A stretch of DNA of 64,000 nt from Kluyvera sichuanensis (GTDB taxonomy: Bacteria > Pseudomonadota > Gammaproteobacteria > Enterobacterales > Enterobacteriaceae): the NCBI RefSeq assembly GCF_014218705.1, contig NZ_JABBJF010000006.1, forward strand, positions 62,001 to 126,000, given 5' to 3'. The position numbers were made by a program, and so were the translations under genes. A model generated the notes under the pieces. It made no database searches. It was not told where the DNA came from and worked only from the letters and a program-made list of their open reading frames with translations. Position 1 is the stretch's first letter. Each line of letters begins with the position of its first letter. Below are positions 17,463-24,439 of this stretch, in pieces.

Positions 17463-17789
17463 ATGGGTTTTCCATCCCCGGCAAACGACTACGTCGAAAC
17501 CCGCATGACCATTGAGTCCCTATGCCATATGGACGGCAACTGCACTGCCATCGAAACAACGATGGGCTACGCCGTCATCAACCGCGCTATCAACGTCGGG
17601 CAGGGCAGCATGGTGCTCATCGAGCATTGCGGTCGCAACCAGTTCGCCAAGCGCATGGGCGCGGCGCTTATCACTGACGACGGCGAAGCACTGGAAGGTG
17701 AGGCGCTGGACGACGTGAGCGTCCTGGGCGTGGTGACGCACCTGATTAACGAAGTAACGCGCGCTGATGACGATGAAGCCCCGATGTAG
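17463..17789 (+). CDS. UmuD'-like protein (HumD type), SOS-regulated
   Basis: 108 residues from ATG 17463, ribosome site GAGGTG. It starts MGFPSPANDYVETRM; host UmuD is cleaved between Cys24 and Gly25 to leave GFPSPAADYVEQR, so this protein begins exactly at the processed end. The C-terminus DVSVLGVVTHLIN matches UmuD DVFGVVIHVV. Phage P1 HumD is a known UmuD' homologue of this kind that supports Pol V mutagenesis. In my alignment the catalytic serine of GDSM corresponds to the second Thr of ETTM, and part of the following loop is absent, so it should not cleave. An exact LexA box precedes and a terminator follows, making a single-gene SOS unit. Confidence 0.82.
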   Translation: MGFPSPANDYVETRMTIESLCHMDGNCTAIETTMGYAVINRAINVGQGSMVLIEHCGRNQFAKRMGAALITDDGEALEGEALDDVSVLGVVTHLINEVTRADDDEAPM

Positions 17790-17797
17790 CCCAACTG

Positions 17798-17821
17798 AAC
17801 CCGCAGATGCGGGTTTTTTTA
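17798..17821 (+). terminator. Terminator of the UmuD'-like gene
   Basis: ACCCGC-AGAT-GCGGGT followed by TTTTTT. Confidence 0.9.
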
Positions 17822-17837
17822 CGCCCGAGCCACGCAT

Positions 17838-17872
17838 GATCGATTTTATCGATCGATATAAATCAATCGATC
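17838..17872. repeat. Nested GATC/ATCGAT palindromes
   Basis: The perfect 12-bp palindrome TATCGATCGATA (17847-17858) is flanked by GATCGATT (17838-17845) and AATCaATCGATC (17861-17872). Three Dam sites occur within 35 bp, between the UmuD'-like terminator and the leader ORF. Confidence 0.7.
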
Positions 17873-17956
17873 TGCAAAAGCGATTAAGAAGCGAACACAT
17901 TCACGCAACACATCAATAACGCTTAATGTGAATCACTTTCATTTGGAAGGTGACGC

Positions 17957-18010
17957 ATGCAGTGTCGGCGAGTGTCGGCAAGTGTCGAGGCCAATGATTC
18001 AGGGAGTTAG
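17957..18010 (+). CDS. Possible 17-residue leader peptide
   Basis: ATG with GGAAGGTGA upstream, then CAGTGTCGGCGAGTGTCGGC: three copies of a GTGTCGGC-like unit encode MQCRRVSASVEANDSGS. Good ribosome site but no known homologue; it may be a regulatory leader or chance. Confidence 0.35.
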   Translation: MQCRRVSASVEANDSGS

Positions 18011-18154
18011 CGGCGTCACTTTTGCCGCACGAATTGTTAAATTAAACGATCATTTTTCGCACAAAGGTAAAGCTGAAAATTTATTTAAATCAGTGAGATA
18101 AATGCTATTGCATACCGCTATGGTTTTTGTGCATACTTTGGCAATTCAGATAAA

Positions 18155-18174
18155 TACTGTATAAATTAACAGTG
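18155..18174. promoter_or_regulatory. Second LexA (SOS) box
   Basis: TACTGTATAAATTAACAGTG: CTGT-N8-ACAG with one mismatch at the outer end of the consensus. It lies about 90 bp upstream of the 18267 gene. Confidence 0.75.
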
Positions 18175-18266
18175 TCTATTTTTGGTTTTCTTTCGCCAGC
18201 TTCCGCCAGCTCAAAGGCCTTAGTTGGTCTGGTTGGTTCTTTGTGCTGATGCGAGAAGGAGGATTT

Positions 18267-18503
18267 GTGGCTGAGGACGTTGATGGAGTTGATGATTGGT
18301 ATGACATTGTGCGGCGTTCAGATGGCCGCGTAGTGGGTTCGTTCTGCGGAGAGCGACGCCATCTCATTTACCGCCAGAACGGGATAGTATCACTGCGCCC
18401 GATGCTGGATGACGAACTCGTTTTTACTCACAACTCCATGGTTAAATTCCTGAAACGCTGCGGTTATGGCATTACACCACATCCTGATAATCTGATATCA
18501 TAA
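18267..18503 (+). CDS. Hypothetical phage protein, probably SOS-controlled
   Basis: 78 residues from GTG 18267, preceded by AAGGAGG at ideal spacing; in-frame starts further up (18243, 18249) lack a ribosome site. Sequence begins with AEDVDGVDDWYDIVRRSDG and contains SFCGERRHLIYRQNGIVS. Small, mixed alpha-beta, no recognised domain. The upstream LexA box suggests damage-induced expression; together with the UmuD'-like gene it makes two SOS units in about 1.1 kb. Confidence 0.65.
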   Translation: MAEDVDGVDDWYDIVRRSDGRVVGSFCGERRHLIYRQNGIVSLRPMLDDELVFTHNSMVKFLKRCGYGITPHPDNLIS

Positions 18504-18550
18504 TTTCATAGGCCTGAACAACCTATGCCTGATGCGCCACGGAGAACCCC

Positions 18551-19153
18551 ATGGCGCACGAACTACAGCTAATCAAGCAGTCCCCAGGAATCCTGATCCC
18601 GGCTAATCCCGAGACCAGTGAAATTCTGCAATCAAAAATTAAGCTTGGCGCCGTGCTGGTGGCCAGGTTCAGACAACCCCGCAACTCCGCATTCCATCGA
18701 CGCTTCTTCGCGCTGCTTAACCTCGGCTTCGAATACTGGGAACCTACCGGCGGCGCTATCTCGTCGAATGAACGCAAATTGGTGACCGGGTTCGCTAACT
18801 TCCTGGCGACGTATGGCGGCAGTTCAAACGCGCTGCAGGATGCCGCTGAGCAATATCTCGAGCAGGTCGCCGGGCGACGCATCACCAACGGCATCAGCCT
18901 CTGCAAATCCTACGAAGCGTACCGGGCCTGGGTCATCGTCGAAGCCGGGCATTACGACACCATCAAACTGCCTGACGGCTCACTCCGCAAACATCCCCGC
19001 AGCATCTCCTTCGCCAATATGGGCGAAATCGAGTTCCAGCAGCTCTACAAGGCCGCGCTTGATGTCCTGTGGCGCTGGATATTGTCCAAACCATTCCGAA
19101 CGCAGGATGAGGCTGAGAATGCCGCTGCGCAGCTAATGAGCTTCGGGGGATGA
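18551..19153 (+). CDS. DUF1367 family protein (YdfU-like)
   Basis: 200 residues starting MAHELQLIKQSPGILIPANP. The run FRQPRNSAFHRRFFALLNLG followed by FEYWEPTGG is the DUF1367 signature, seen in YdfU of the Qin prophage and in nin regions of many phages. Function is not established; position beside ninG suggests a role in recombination or DNA metabolism. ATGA overlap with the next gene. Confidence 0.87.
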   Translation: MAHELQLIKQSPGILIPANPETSEILQSKIKLGAVLVARFRQPRNSAFHRRFFALLNLGFEYWEPTGGAISSNERKLVTGFANFLATYGGSSNALQDAAEQYLEQVAGRRITNGISLCKSYEAYRAWVIVEAGHYDTIKLPDGSLRKHPRSISFANMGEIEFQQLYKAALDVLWRWILSKPFRTQDEAENAAAQLMSFGG

Positions 19154-19359
19154 TGCCGATGAAATTTTCCTGGTTCCATCATCACGACTGCACCACCGAA
19201 CAGGCCGACGAGCTGGTGGCGAGCTACCAGCGCCGCGGCGTCAAAGTTGAGCGCAGCCTGAACCGCGACAACATCACCTGGACTGTCAGCGCGCAGCTGC
19301 CGGAAGGCGAGAAAGCACCGCGCCCGAGCCGCGTGTGGCAAAACAAGGCGTGGGGGTGA
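19150..19359 (+). CDS. Small nin-region phage protein
   Basis: 69 residues; ATGs at 19150, 19153 and 19159 are in frame, and the last (MKFSWFHHHDCTTEQADELV) has the best spacing to GGGGGAT. The end is RPSRVWQNKAWG. Similar short proteins with an N-terminal W-x-H-H-x-x-C-T pattern lie next to ninG in related phages; function is unknown. Stop abuts the ninG start. Confidence 0.7.
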   Translation: MMPMKFSWFHHHDCTTEQADELVASYQRRGVKVERSLNRDNITWTVSAQLPEGEKAPRPSRVWQNKAWG

Positions 19360-19361
19360 GC

Positions 19362-19970
19362 ATGGCTAAGCTACCGCGCCGCAAGTGCGCCAACAAAGAA
19401 TGCCGCCAGTGGTTCCACCCGACGCGCGACACGCAGACCGTATGCGGGTACGAGTGCGCCAGCGCAGTCGGCAAAGAACAGGCCAGAAAAGCCCGGGAGG
19501 ATGCACAGCGCAAGGAGTCTGCCAAGCAGCGCGCCACCGAGAAGAAAGAACGTGCAGCCTGGCGCCAGCGCAAAGCAGCAGTTAAGCCACTGAAGCACTG
19601 GGAGGATGTGACCCAGCGCGTCGTCAATGACTACATCCGCGAGCGGGACCATGACCTGCCATGCATCAGCTGCGGCACGTTCGATACCATCCAGTGGGAA
19701 GCGGGGCATTACCGTTCACGCGGCAAGGCCTCACACCTCCGCTACACCGAAGACAATATAAATAAACAATGTCACCACTGCAATGTGCAGATGTCGGGAA
19801 ATCAGCAGCAATACCGCATGGGCCTTATCGAGAAAATCGGGCCTGAGCGCGTCGAGGCGCTCGAAAACAACAACACCCCACACCGATACACCATCGAAGA
19901 ACTCGAAGCCATCAGGAAGCATTTCAGCGCACTGAGGCGTCATCTCGCCAAAACCAGGGAGGCCGCATGA
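19362..19970 (+). CDS. ninG: Recombination protein NinG (Rap)
   Basis: 202 residues from ATG 19362 (MAKLPRRKCANKECRQWFHP). N-terminal Cys pairs (CANKEC, CGYEC) are followed by a basic helical region and a C-terminal HNH-like segment (CISCGTFDTIQWEAGHYRSR, then NINKQCHHCN). In lambda, Rap is a Holliday-junction endonuclease that helps RecA-dependent phage recombination. Motifs are all present. ATGA overlap with the following Lar-like gene. Confidence 0.93.
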   Translation: MAKLPRRKCANKECRQWFHPTRDTQTVCGYECASAVGKEQARKAREDAQRKESAKQRATEKKERAAWRQRKAAVKPLKHWEDVTQRVVNDYIRERDHDLPCISCGTFDTIQWEAGHYRSRGKASHLRYTEDNINKQCHHCNVQMSGNQQQYRMGLIEKIGPERVEALENNNTPHRYTIEELEAIRKHFSALRRHLAKTREAA

Positions 19971-20164
19971 TTTACGACCTCAAATTGCCGCACTGGACAT
20001 CGCTGCTTAACTGCCCATTCTGTGGTGGCGAGGCAGAACTGGTTGCTGATGGCGATGGCGTTTATGCCGGATGCGCTGCAAAACAGTGCCTGATTAAGCC
20101 GATAACCGACACCTATTCAACAAAACGCGACGCAATCCGCGCATGGAACCGGAGGCCAACGTGA
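19967..20164 (+). CDS. Lar-like zinc-ribbon protein
   Basis: 65 residues: MIYDLKLPHWTSLLNCPFCG, then GCAAKQC and the terminal RDAIRAWNRRP. The CPFCGG...C...AWNRR pattern places it in the Lar-like group. Overlaps ninG and the next small gene by 4 bp each. Role unproven; could be a restriction-alleviation or nucleic-acid-binding protein. Confidence 0.7.
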   Translation: MIYDLKLPHWTSLLNCPFCGGEAELVADGDGVYAGCAAKQCLIKPITDTYSTKRDAIRAWNRRPT

Positions 20165-20283
20165 CCAGAGAACAGATTATCCGATACCAGGCCGAAAGCG
20201 TCATGCGCGCCAGACTGCCGCCGGTAGCAAAACATAGCCAGAACCAGACTAAAGCCAAACAGCCAAACAGGGCCGCAGCGTGA
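20161..20283 (+). CDS. Small basic phage protein (40 aa)
   Basis: GTG start in a 4-bp overlap with the Lar-like stop, and its own stop overlaps the GTG of Q. Product MTREQIIRYQAESVMRARLP onward, basic, ending QPNRAAA. Translational coupling on both sides is the main evidence. Confidence 0.55.
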   Translation: MTREQIIRYQAESVMRARLPPVAKHSQNQTKAKQPNRAAA

Positions 20284-21110
20284 ATCTTGAAAACACCGTG
20301 AAATACCACTTCGCAAAATCCACGCTGATTAGCGACTCTCCGCGCGCTACCGCATCAGATTCACTGACCGGCACCGATATCATGGCTGCCATGGGCATGA
20401 CACAGGAGCTTGCCGCTTTGGGCTACAGCGCTTTCCTTGGAAAGATGGGCATCAGCCAGAACGACCGCGAGCGGGCGATCTCGTTGCTGGCCGAGTATGC
20501 GCTGACCAAATGCGACAAGATTGCCGCGCTGCGCAAGCTCGCCGCTGGGGTTAAGCCGTTGGTCATGCACCAGCTCGCCACCTTCGCTTTTGAGGACTAT
20601 TCCCGCAGCGCCGCCAGCGTGAAGCAATGTGACTGCTGCAACGGTGAGGGCTTCATTGATGCTGAGGTCTTCAGTATGAAAACCAGTACGCCGGCATGCG
20701 CAAAAGAAATCATCAAGAAATCAAAAGAGTGGGGTCTGAAAGTCAACCCTTCTCAGTATCAGAACCGGCGCGAAGTGCGAGAGGTCGCTCGTGTTCTCTG
20801 CCATCAGTGTCAGGGGAAAAAGGTCATTAGTTGTGCCTGCTCTGATTGCCGGGGGCGCGGTAAATCGGTGAATCAGGATCTAACTGAGAAGCAGGGAGTG
20901 CCGGTGCTGGCAGACTGTAAACGCTGCGGCGGTCGCGGGTACGAGCGGATCCCGTCAACTGAGGCCCACACGGCTGTCTGTCAGATTACGGATGCTATCA
21001 GTCTGGACACGTGGAAGAAGTCTGTTAAACCGTTCTACGATCAGTTAATTACGAAATTCGATATCGAAGAAGCCTGGGCTGAAGCGCAACTGAAACAGAT
21101 AACGCGATAG
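20280..21110 (+). CDS. Late antitermination protein Q (zinc-finger type)
   Basis: 276 residues from GTG 20280 (MNLENTVKYHFAKSTLISDS). The N-terminus GTDIMAAMGMTQELAALGYS and the DnaJ-like Cys clusters (CDCCNGEG, CHQCQGKK, CSDCRGRG, CKRCGGRG) are those of the 82/HK-type Q proteins. Q loads on RNA polymerase paused at the late promoter and lets it pass the terminator downstream, turning on lysis, head and tail genes. The late promoter and terminator are found directly after the gene. Confidence 0.92.
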   Translation: MNLENTVKYHFAKSTLISDSPRATASDSLTGTDIMAAMGMTQELAALGYSAFLGKMGISQNDRERAISLLAEYALTKCDKIAALRKLAAGVKPLVMHQLATFAFEDYSRSAASVKQCDCCNGEGFIDAEVFSMKTSTPACAKEIIKKSKEWGLKVNPSQYQNRREVREVARVLCHQCQGKKVISCACSDCRGRGKSVNQDLTEKQGVPVLADCKRCGGRGYERIPSTEAHTAVCQITDAISLDTWKKSVKPFYDQLITKFDIEEAWAEAQLKQITR

Positions 21111-21129
21111 GGATTGCGGAAATTAGTTA

Positions 21130-21180
21130 GAGCTATTTACTTTTCCCGAATCTGTGTTAATTTTATTCCAACGATGGGTT
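21130..21180 (+). promoter_or_regulatory. Late promoter PR' with lambda 6S-like start
   Basis: TTAATT at 21157-21162 serves as -10. The transcript would begin near 21169 with CAACGATGGGTTAAT, matching the start of lambda 6S RNA, the pause region where Q acts. The -35 is weak, as is usual for Q-dependent late promoters. Confidence 0.75.
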
Positions 21181-21194
21181 AATGCCTTCGTTTC

Positions 21195-21226
21195 AAGCCC
21201 TGCGGTTAACACCGTGGGGCTTTTGC
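21195..21226 (+). terminator. tR'-like terminator after the late promoter
   Basis: AAGCCC-TGCGGTTAACACCGTG-GGGCTTTT: nested stem, then a T-run. Without Q, late transcripts should end here after about 55 nt. Confidence 0.82.
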
Positions 21227-21245
21227 GTTTCTGGAGGATAAGAAA

Positions 21246-21317
21246 ATGCACCAGCAAACGGATAGACCGCAGCCGAAAGGCAAAGCAGCAGTCATGATGC
21301 TGCCCCGAGTCGCGTAA
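21246..21317 (+). CDS. Possible 23-residue peptide in the late leader
   Basis: ATG 21246 with CTGGAGG at good spacing; MHQQTDRPQPKGKAAVMMLP then RVA. The ribosome site is strong, but no homologue is known to me. Confidence 0.35.
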   Translation: MHQQTDRPQPKGKAAVMMLPRVA

Positions 21318-21602
21318 TGGCGAGCCTGTGTAGTGATGGGTGAGGGTTCATAGATCAAAACAAGCTCCGGTAGAGCAGCGCGAACGCCAGACGCGCACCG
21401 GTTATCAGCGGCGATAGAGCGACAGCACCTCAAGGGCATGAGCGTGGCCACTCCGGGTAGTGGCAAAAGTTTTAGGGCTGCGCTAACGCGTGGCCCTTTT
21501 TTATTCAGGCCGCCGACAATCACCCTCATAAGCCACGTAGCTATCGTGTCGGACGGCCTCCTCTTACTACATACAGCACCCCGGCCCCATCGGAGGTGAG
21601 AG
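21318..21602 (+). other. Untranslated structured late leader
   Basis: About 285 bp without a gene. It has the perfect hairpin GCCACT-CCGGGT-AGTGGC (21447-21464), a second terminator-like stem and several shorter inverted repeats. It looks like a structured leader or a small RNA between the late promoter and holin; no tRNA cloverleaf is seen. Confidence 0.5.
21474..21504 (+). terminator. Second late-leader terminator
   Basis: AGGGC-TGCGCTAACGCGTG-GCCCT then TTTTT. Likely another stop that Q-modified polymerase must read through. Confidence 0.75.
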
Positions 21603-21827
21603 ATGTTACGAATGGACAAAATAACCACCGGCGCAGCTTACGGCGCCTCTGCGGGGAGCGTGTTGAACGGCATTCTTAACGCATACAGCCCTGAGCAGTG
21701 GAACGCCATTGGCGTACTGGTGGGCATAGTAGTTGCTGTTCTTACGTACCTGACAAATTTGTACTTCAAGATCCGCGAAGATAATCGTCGAGACAGGAGC
21801 CAGAATGAACCCGACTCTGAGAAATAA
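21603..21827 (+). CDS. Pinholin, P21 S-like class II
   Basis: 74 residues, [20 protein letters not shown], with a second membrane segment ([20 protein letters not shown]) then [10 protein letters not shown]. This closely follows phage 21 S protein, whose pinholin makes small holes that depolarise the membrane and release the SAR endolysin. The start has ATGs at residues 1 and 4, as in S21, where the longer product is the antiholin. Ribosome site GGAGGTGAG. Overlaps the endolysin gene by 23 bp. Confidence 0.93.
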   Translation: MLRMDKITTGAAYGASAGSVLNGILNAYSPEQWNAIGVLVGIVVAVLTYLTNLYFKIREDNRRDRSQNEPDSEK

Positions 21828-22368
21828 GCTGACGAAGGCCATTCTCGGTGGCTCCGGTGCGATCACCATTGCCGCCGTCATGCTGGGTAATGCTGACGGG
21901 GTGGAAGGGCGACGGTATTACGCTTACCAGGATGTCGTCGGAGTATGGACTGTGTGTGATGGACACACTGGCGCTGACGTTCGCAGCGGTCACCGCTACA
22001 CAGACAAAGAGTGTGATGACCTTCTGCATTCTGATCTGCGAAAGGTGGCGGCTGCCATCGACCCGCTGATTAAGGTTCGCATCCCTGAGCCTACCAGGGC
22101 AGCACTTTACTCGTTCACCTATAACGTGGGCGCGGGAGCATTCAGCAAATCAACTCTGCTGAGAAAGCTCAATGCTGGCGATGTAGAAAGTGCCTGCAAA
22201 GAGCTGCAGCGCTGGACGTATGCTGGTGGGCAACAGTGGAAAGGGCTTATCACCCGACGTGAGGTAGAGCGCACAGTCTGCGAATGGCAGCAGAAGCCGC
22301 AACTATTCAACAATGGTGCTGGACCGCTCAATCCCGGCATATCAACACCGGCACCAGGGGTGTTCTGA
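21805..22368 (+). CDS. SAR endolysin, glycoside hydrolase family 24
   Basis: 187 residues. The N-terminal weakly hydrophobic signal-anchor ([16 protein letters not shown]) is followed by the lysozyme domain with [20 protein letters not shown] and CDGHTG, giving the E-x8-D-x5-T catalytic set, then [10 protein letters not shown]. It resembles R of phage 21: held inactive in the membrane until the pinholin acts, then refolds in the periplasm and cuts peptidoglycan. The stop overlaps the Rz start. Confidence 0.94.
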   Translation: MNPTLRNKLTKAILGGSGAITIAAVMLGNADGVEGRRYYAYQDVVGVWTVCDGHTGADVRSGHRYTDKECDDLLHSDLRKVAAAIDPLIKVRIPEPTRAALYSFTYNVGAGAFSKSTLLRKLNAGDVESACKELQRWTYAGGQQWKGLITRREVERTVCEWQQKPQLFNNGAGPLNPGISTPAPGVF

Positions 22369-22760
22369 TGAGACTGCATTACCTAATTGCGATCGCGGTA
22401 TTCATTCTCTGCCTGTTTGGTGGGTCTTGCTGGTCGGCCTGGTACTACAGCGACAAAGCCAGCCGTGAAAAGGCACGGGCAGATAGCGCAGAACAGCAGG
22501 CCGAATCGGCAAACATCGTCACCGCCAATGTCATTCAGACCGTGAACATCATCAACGATATTTCAAAGGCCAACCAGGATGCAAAGAGGCAGATCACAAT
22601 TGAGTCACAGAGAGCTCAGGCAGATATCAAAGTGGCTGTTGCGGGTGACGATTGCGCTAATCAGTCTGTGCCTGCTGCAGCTGCTGACCGGCTGCGGCAA
22701 TACGCGGACAGTGTACGTGCCGGTTCCGGTGATACCACTGCCGGCAAGCCTGACAGCTGA
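22368..22760 (+). CDS. Rz-like inner-membrane spanin
   Basis: 130 residues from ATG 22368 in a TGATG overlap. One N-terminal membrane segment (LHYLIAIAVFILCLFGGSCW), then a long coiled coil (SREKARADSAEQQAESANIV). The Rz spanin sits in the inner membrane and, with Rz1, fuses it to the outer membrane in the last lysis step. Rz1 is embedded in its 3' end in another frame. Confidence 0.9.
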   Translation: MRLHYLIAIAVFILCLFGGSCWSAWYYSDKASREKARADSAEQQAESANIVTANVIQTVNIINDISKANQDAKRQITIESQRAQADIKVAVAGDDCANQSVPAAAADRLRQYADSVRAGSGDTTAGKPDS

Positions 22761-22902
22761 GACGCCCCAGCCAGCCATTCCAGAACCGCTGACCTACGGG
22801 GCCAGTCTGGATCTGAATGTTAGCCTGCTGTCGGCGCTGGGCCAATGCAATATCGACAAGAGTAGCATCCGGAAGATTGAAGCATCACGCGGCTCAAAGT
22901 AG
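22645..22902 (+). CDS. Rz1-like outer-membrane spanin lipoprotein
   Basis: About 85 residues in the +1 frame inside and past the end of Rz. The start is GTG 22645 or TTG 22639. The short signal ends in the lipobox LLTGC, then a proline-rich stretch (VYVPVPVIPLPASLTAETPQ) as in Rz1. No ATG is available near the signal, so a non-ATG start is needed. Frame overlap with Rz is diagnostic. Confidence 0.85.
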   Translation: MTIALISLCLLQLLTGCGNTRTVYVPVPVIPLPASLTAETPQPAIPEPLTYGASLDLNVSLLSALGQCNIDKSSIRKIEASRGSK

Positions 22903-22939
22903 CCATTCCAAAGCTCATCTGCTGGTGGGCTTGATAATG
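22903..22939 (+). repeat. 37-bp direct repeat, copy 1
   Basis: CCATTCCAAAGCTCATCTGC then T and GGTGGGCTTGATAATG. Matches 24620-24656 with one mismatch. It begins at the end of Rz1 and bounds the AT-rich insert on its left. Confidence 0.93.
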
Positions 22940-23617
22940 TCGTATCGTTCGAGAAGCCATAATTCGATAGCCAGGCATGCCGTTTTGACAATCTCGGTTA
23001 TTGACGGTTTTAAGGCGATGACAAGGGATAGGTATGACTCAGGGTACATAAAACCTCCTATAGATTGTGAAGGAGGACGATTCCTTCCTTCTATAGTGCA
23101 ACCTTAATCATCTCCCTTTAGTCAGGGTTAATTCCAAAGGGAGGCATGGTGGGCATTACAGCAGGCATTCGCTGAGTGCATGTGATAATGTCAAAACACT
23201 GTACTCACTGACGCCGCTGAACGGGATTATTTCACTCTCAGAGAGCGAATCGGAACCAGCGGGAAAATGATCGCCGGGTTGCAGGATTACATCAGGCAAC
23301 AGTGCTTGAAATGATCGTGGCGCAATCGGCTGTCTTATCAGAAGACTCCTTACTGGAAACGAAGACGCGGATGTCACTATTTTAGCGACTACTATCATTA
23401 ATCCTTCTCAAACTGTGTTTGTTTTGTCGTTCTGTCCGAGCGCCTCTTTTAGGAAGTATAACCAGATATTGGTAATTGGCGGGGCATCGATGTAGGTGTG
23501 CAGCGTAGAAGTGGTTGCCTACCATAAACTAACAATAGGGCCGGTTTTGGGTATTTATTAGAATTCGGAATTTTAGTATCGTATGTCGAATGAGATAAAC
23601 TGCTGCCGAGTAGATAT
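22940..23617. other. Low-content region left of the HEPN gene
   Basis: About 680 bp without a convincing gene. A 56-codon frame from ATG 22937 (MSYRSRSHNSIARHAVLTIS onward) starts in the repeat but lacks a ribosome site. Inverted pieces CCTCC...GGAGG occur near 23050. It probably contains decayed phage sequence plus the promoter of the next gene. Confidence 0.5.
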
Positions 23618-24343
23618 ATGAGAACTATTGCAACATGCATGAAATGCTTTCAGGAGCTTGGCCATCCAAGTAATGAAATTGTCTATTTACCATATTACGA
23701 AGATAGGATCGCAATTCACAGTTGCTCACATGGACATAAAAATGCTCTCGTGCTTCAAAGCCAGAAGTTTGAGGTCTTATTGGAATCCGGAGCTGAAGCG
23801 TTGCTGAAAGGATTTACATTGGAGGCATGCGCAACATTTTATGCGGCGCTTGAAAGAACTTATGAGTTCGCCATCCAAGTCTATGTAGTATCAAGGGATA
23901 TTGATGGCGAAGCTTTCGTAAGTATGTTTAAGGAAATCGCAAGACAATCAGAAAGACAGATAGGTGTGTTTATGGCTCTGTATCTCCTTGATACGGGGAA
24001 GGCTTATAAGTTAGATCCTAGTTTGTCCGAATTTAGAAACAAGGTTATTCACAAAGGGGAAATCCCTACGCCTGAAGCCGCACATGAGTTCTGCTCTAAA
24101 ATTTACGGGCGGATATCTGAATTGATTGATGTCTTGAAAGTGGCACATTCTGAATCCATTCAAAGTATTGTCATTAATGATATGCTCAAGCGACAATCTA
24201 AGTTAGATGCGAATACCACTGTGGCGTCTTCATCTGGAACCTTATTTTTTAGTTTGTCAAATAGCTTGATTAATCGTGATTTCGATTCTAATTTACAGAG
24301 CTTTAAGACAACGATAGAAAAAATGTTTGGAGATGAAATTTAA
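23618..24343 (+). CDS. Unrecognised protein with HEPN-type motif and N-terminal Cys/His cluster
   Basis: 241 residues. N-terminus MRTIATCMKCFQELGHPSNE, then HSCSHGHK, looks like a small zinc-binding module. The helical core (about residues 60-190, TLEACATFYAALERTYEFAI) contains FRNKVIHKG, an R-N-x3-H that fits the catalytic R-x4-H motif of HEPN ribonucleases. The C-terminus (about 50 residues) is Ser/Asn-rich. HEPN domains recur in RNA-cutting defence and toxin systems. Clearly AT-rich, flanked by 37-bp direct repeats and unlike lysis or packaging genes, so it is cargo. Weak ribosome site. Function as a defence RNase is inference. Confidence 0.7.
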   Translation: MRTIATCMKCFQELGHPSNEIVYLPYYEDRIAIHSCSHGHKNALVLQSQKFEVLLESGAEALLKGFTLEACATFYAALERTYEFAIQVYVVSRDIDGEAFVSMFKEIARQSERQIGVFMALYLLDTGKAYKLDPSLSEFRNKVIHKGEIPTPEAAHEFCSKIYGRISELIDVLKVAHSESIQSIVINDMLKRQSKLDANTTVASSSGTLFFSLSNSLINRDFDSNLQSFKTTIEKMFGDEI

Positions 24344-24439
24344 ATTCTTCACGCAATTTTATTGCAACCCGCACCCAAATTAATAGTAACTAAACCAGTG
24401 TACCCGCTGGTTTTTTGTTGAATCTAATAAGGAGAGGCT

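Noticed and set aside
21318..21480. tRNA-like gene in the late leader
   Set aside because: Some stems are present, but there is no anticodon arm with a T-arm GTTC motif or acceptor pairing.
22937..23107. 56-codon frame after Rz1 starting in the direct repeat
   Set aside because: No ribosome site, the start lies in the repeat, and it resembles no known protein; left as low-content sequence.
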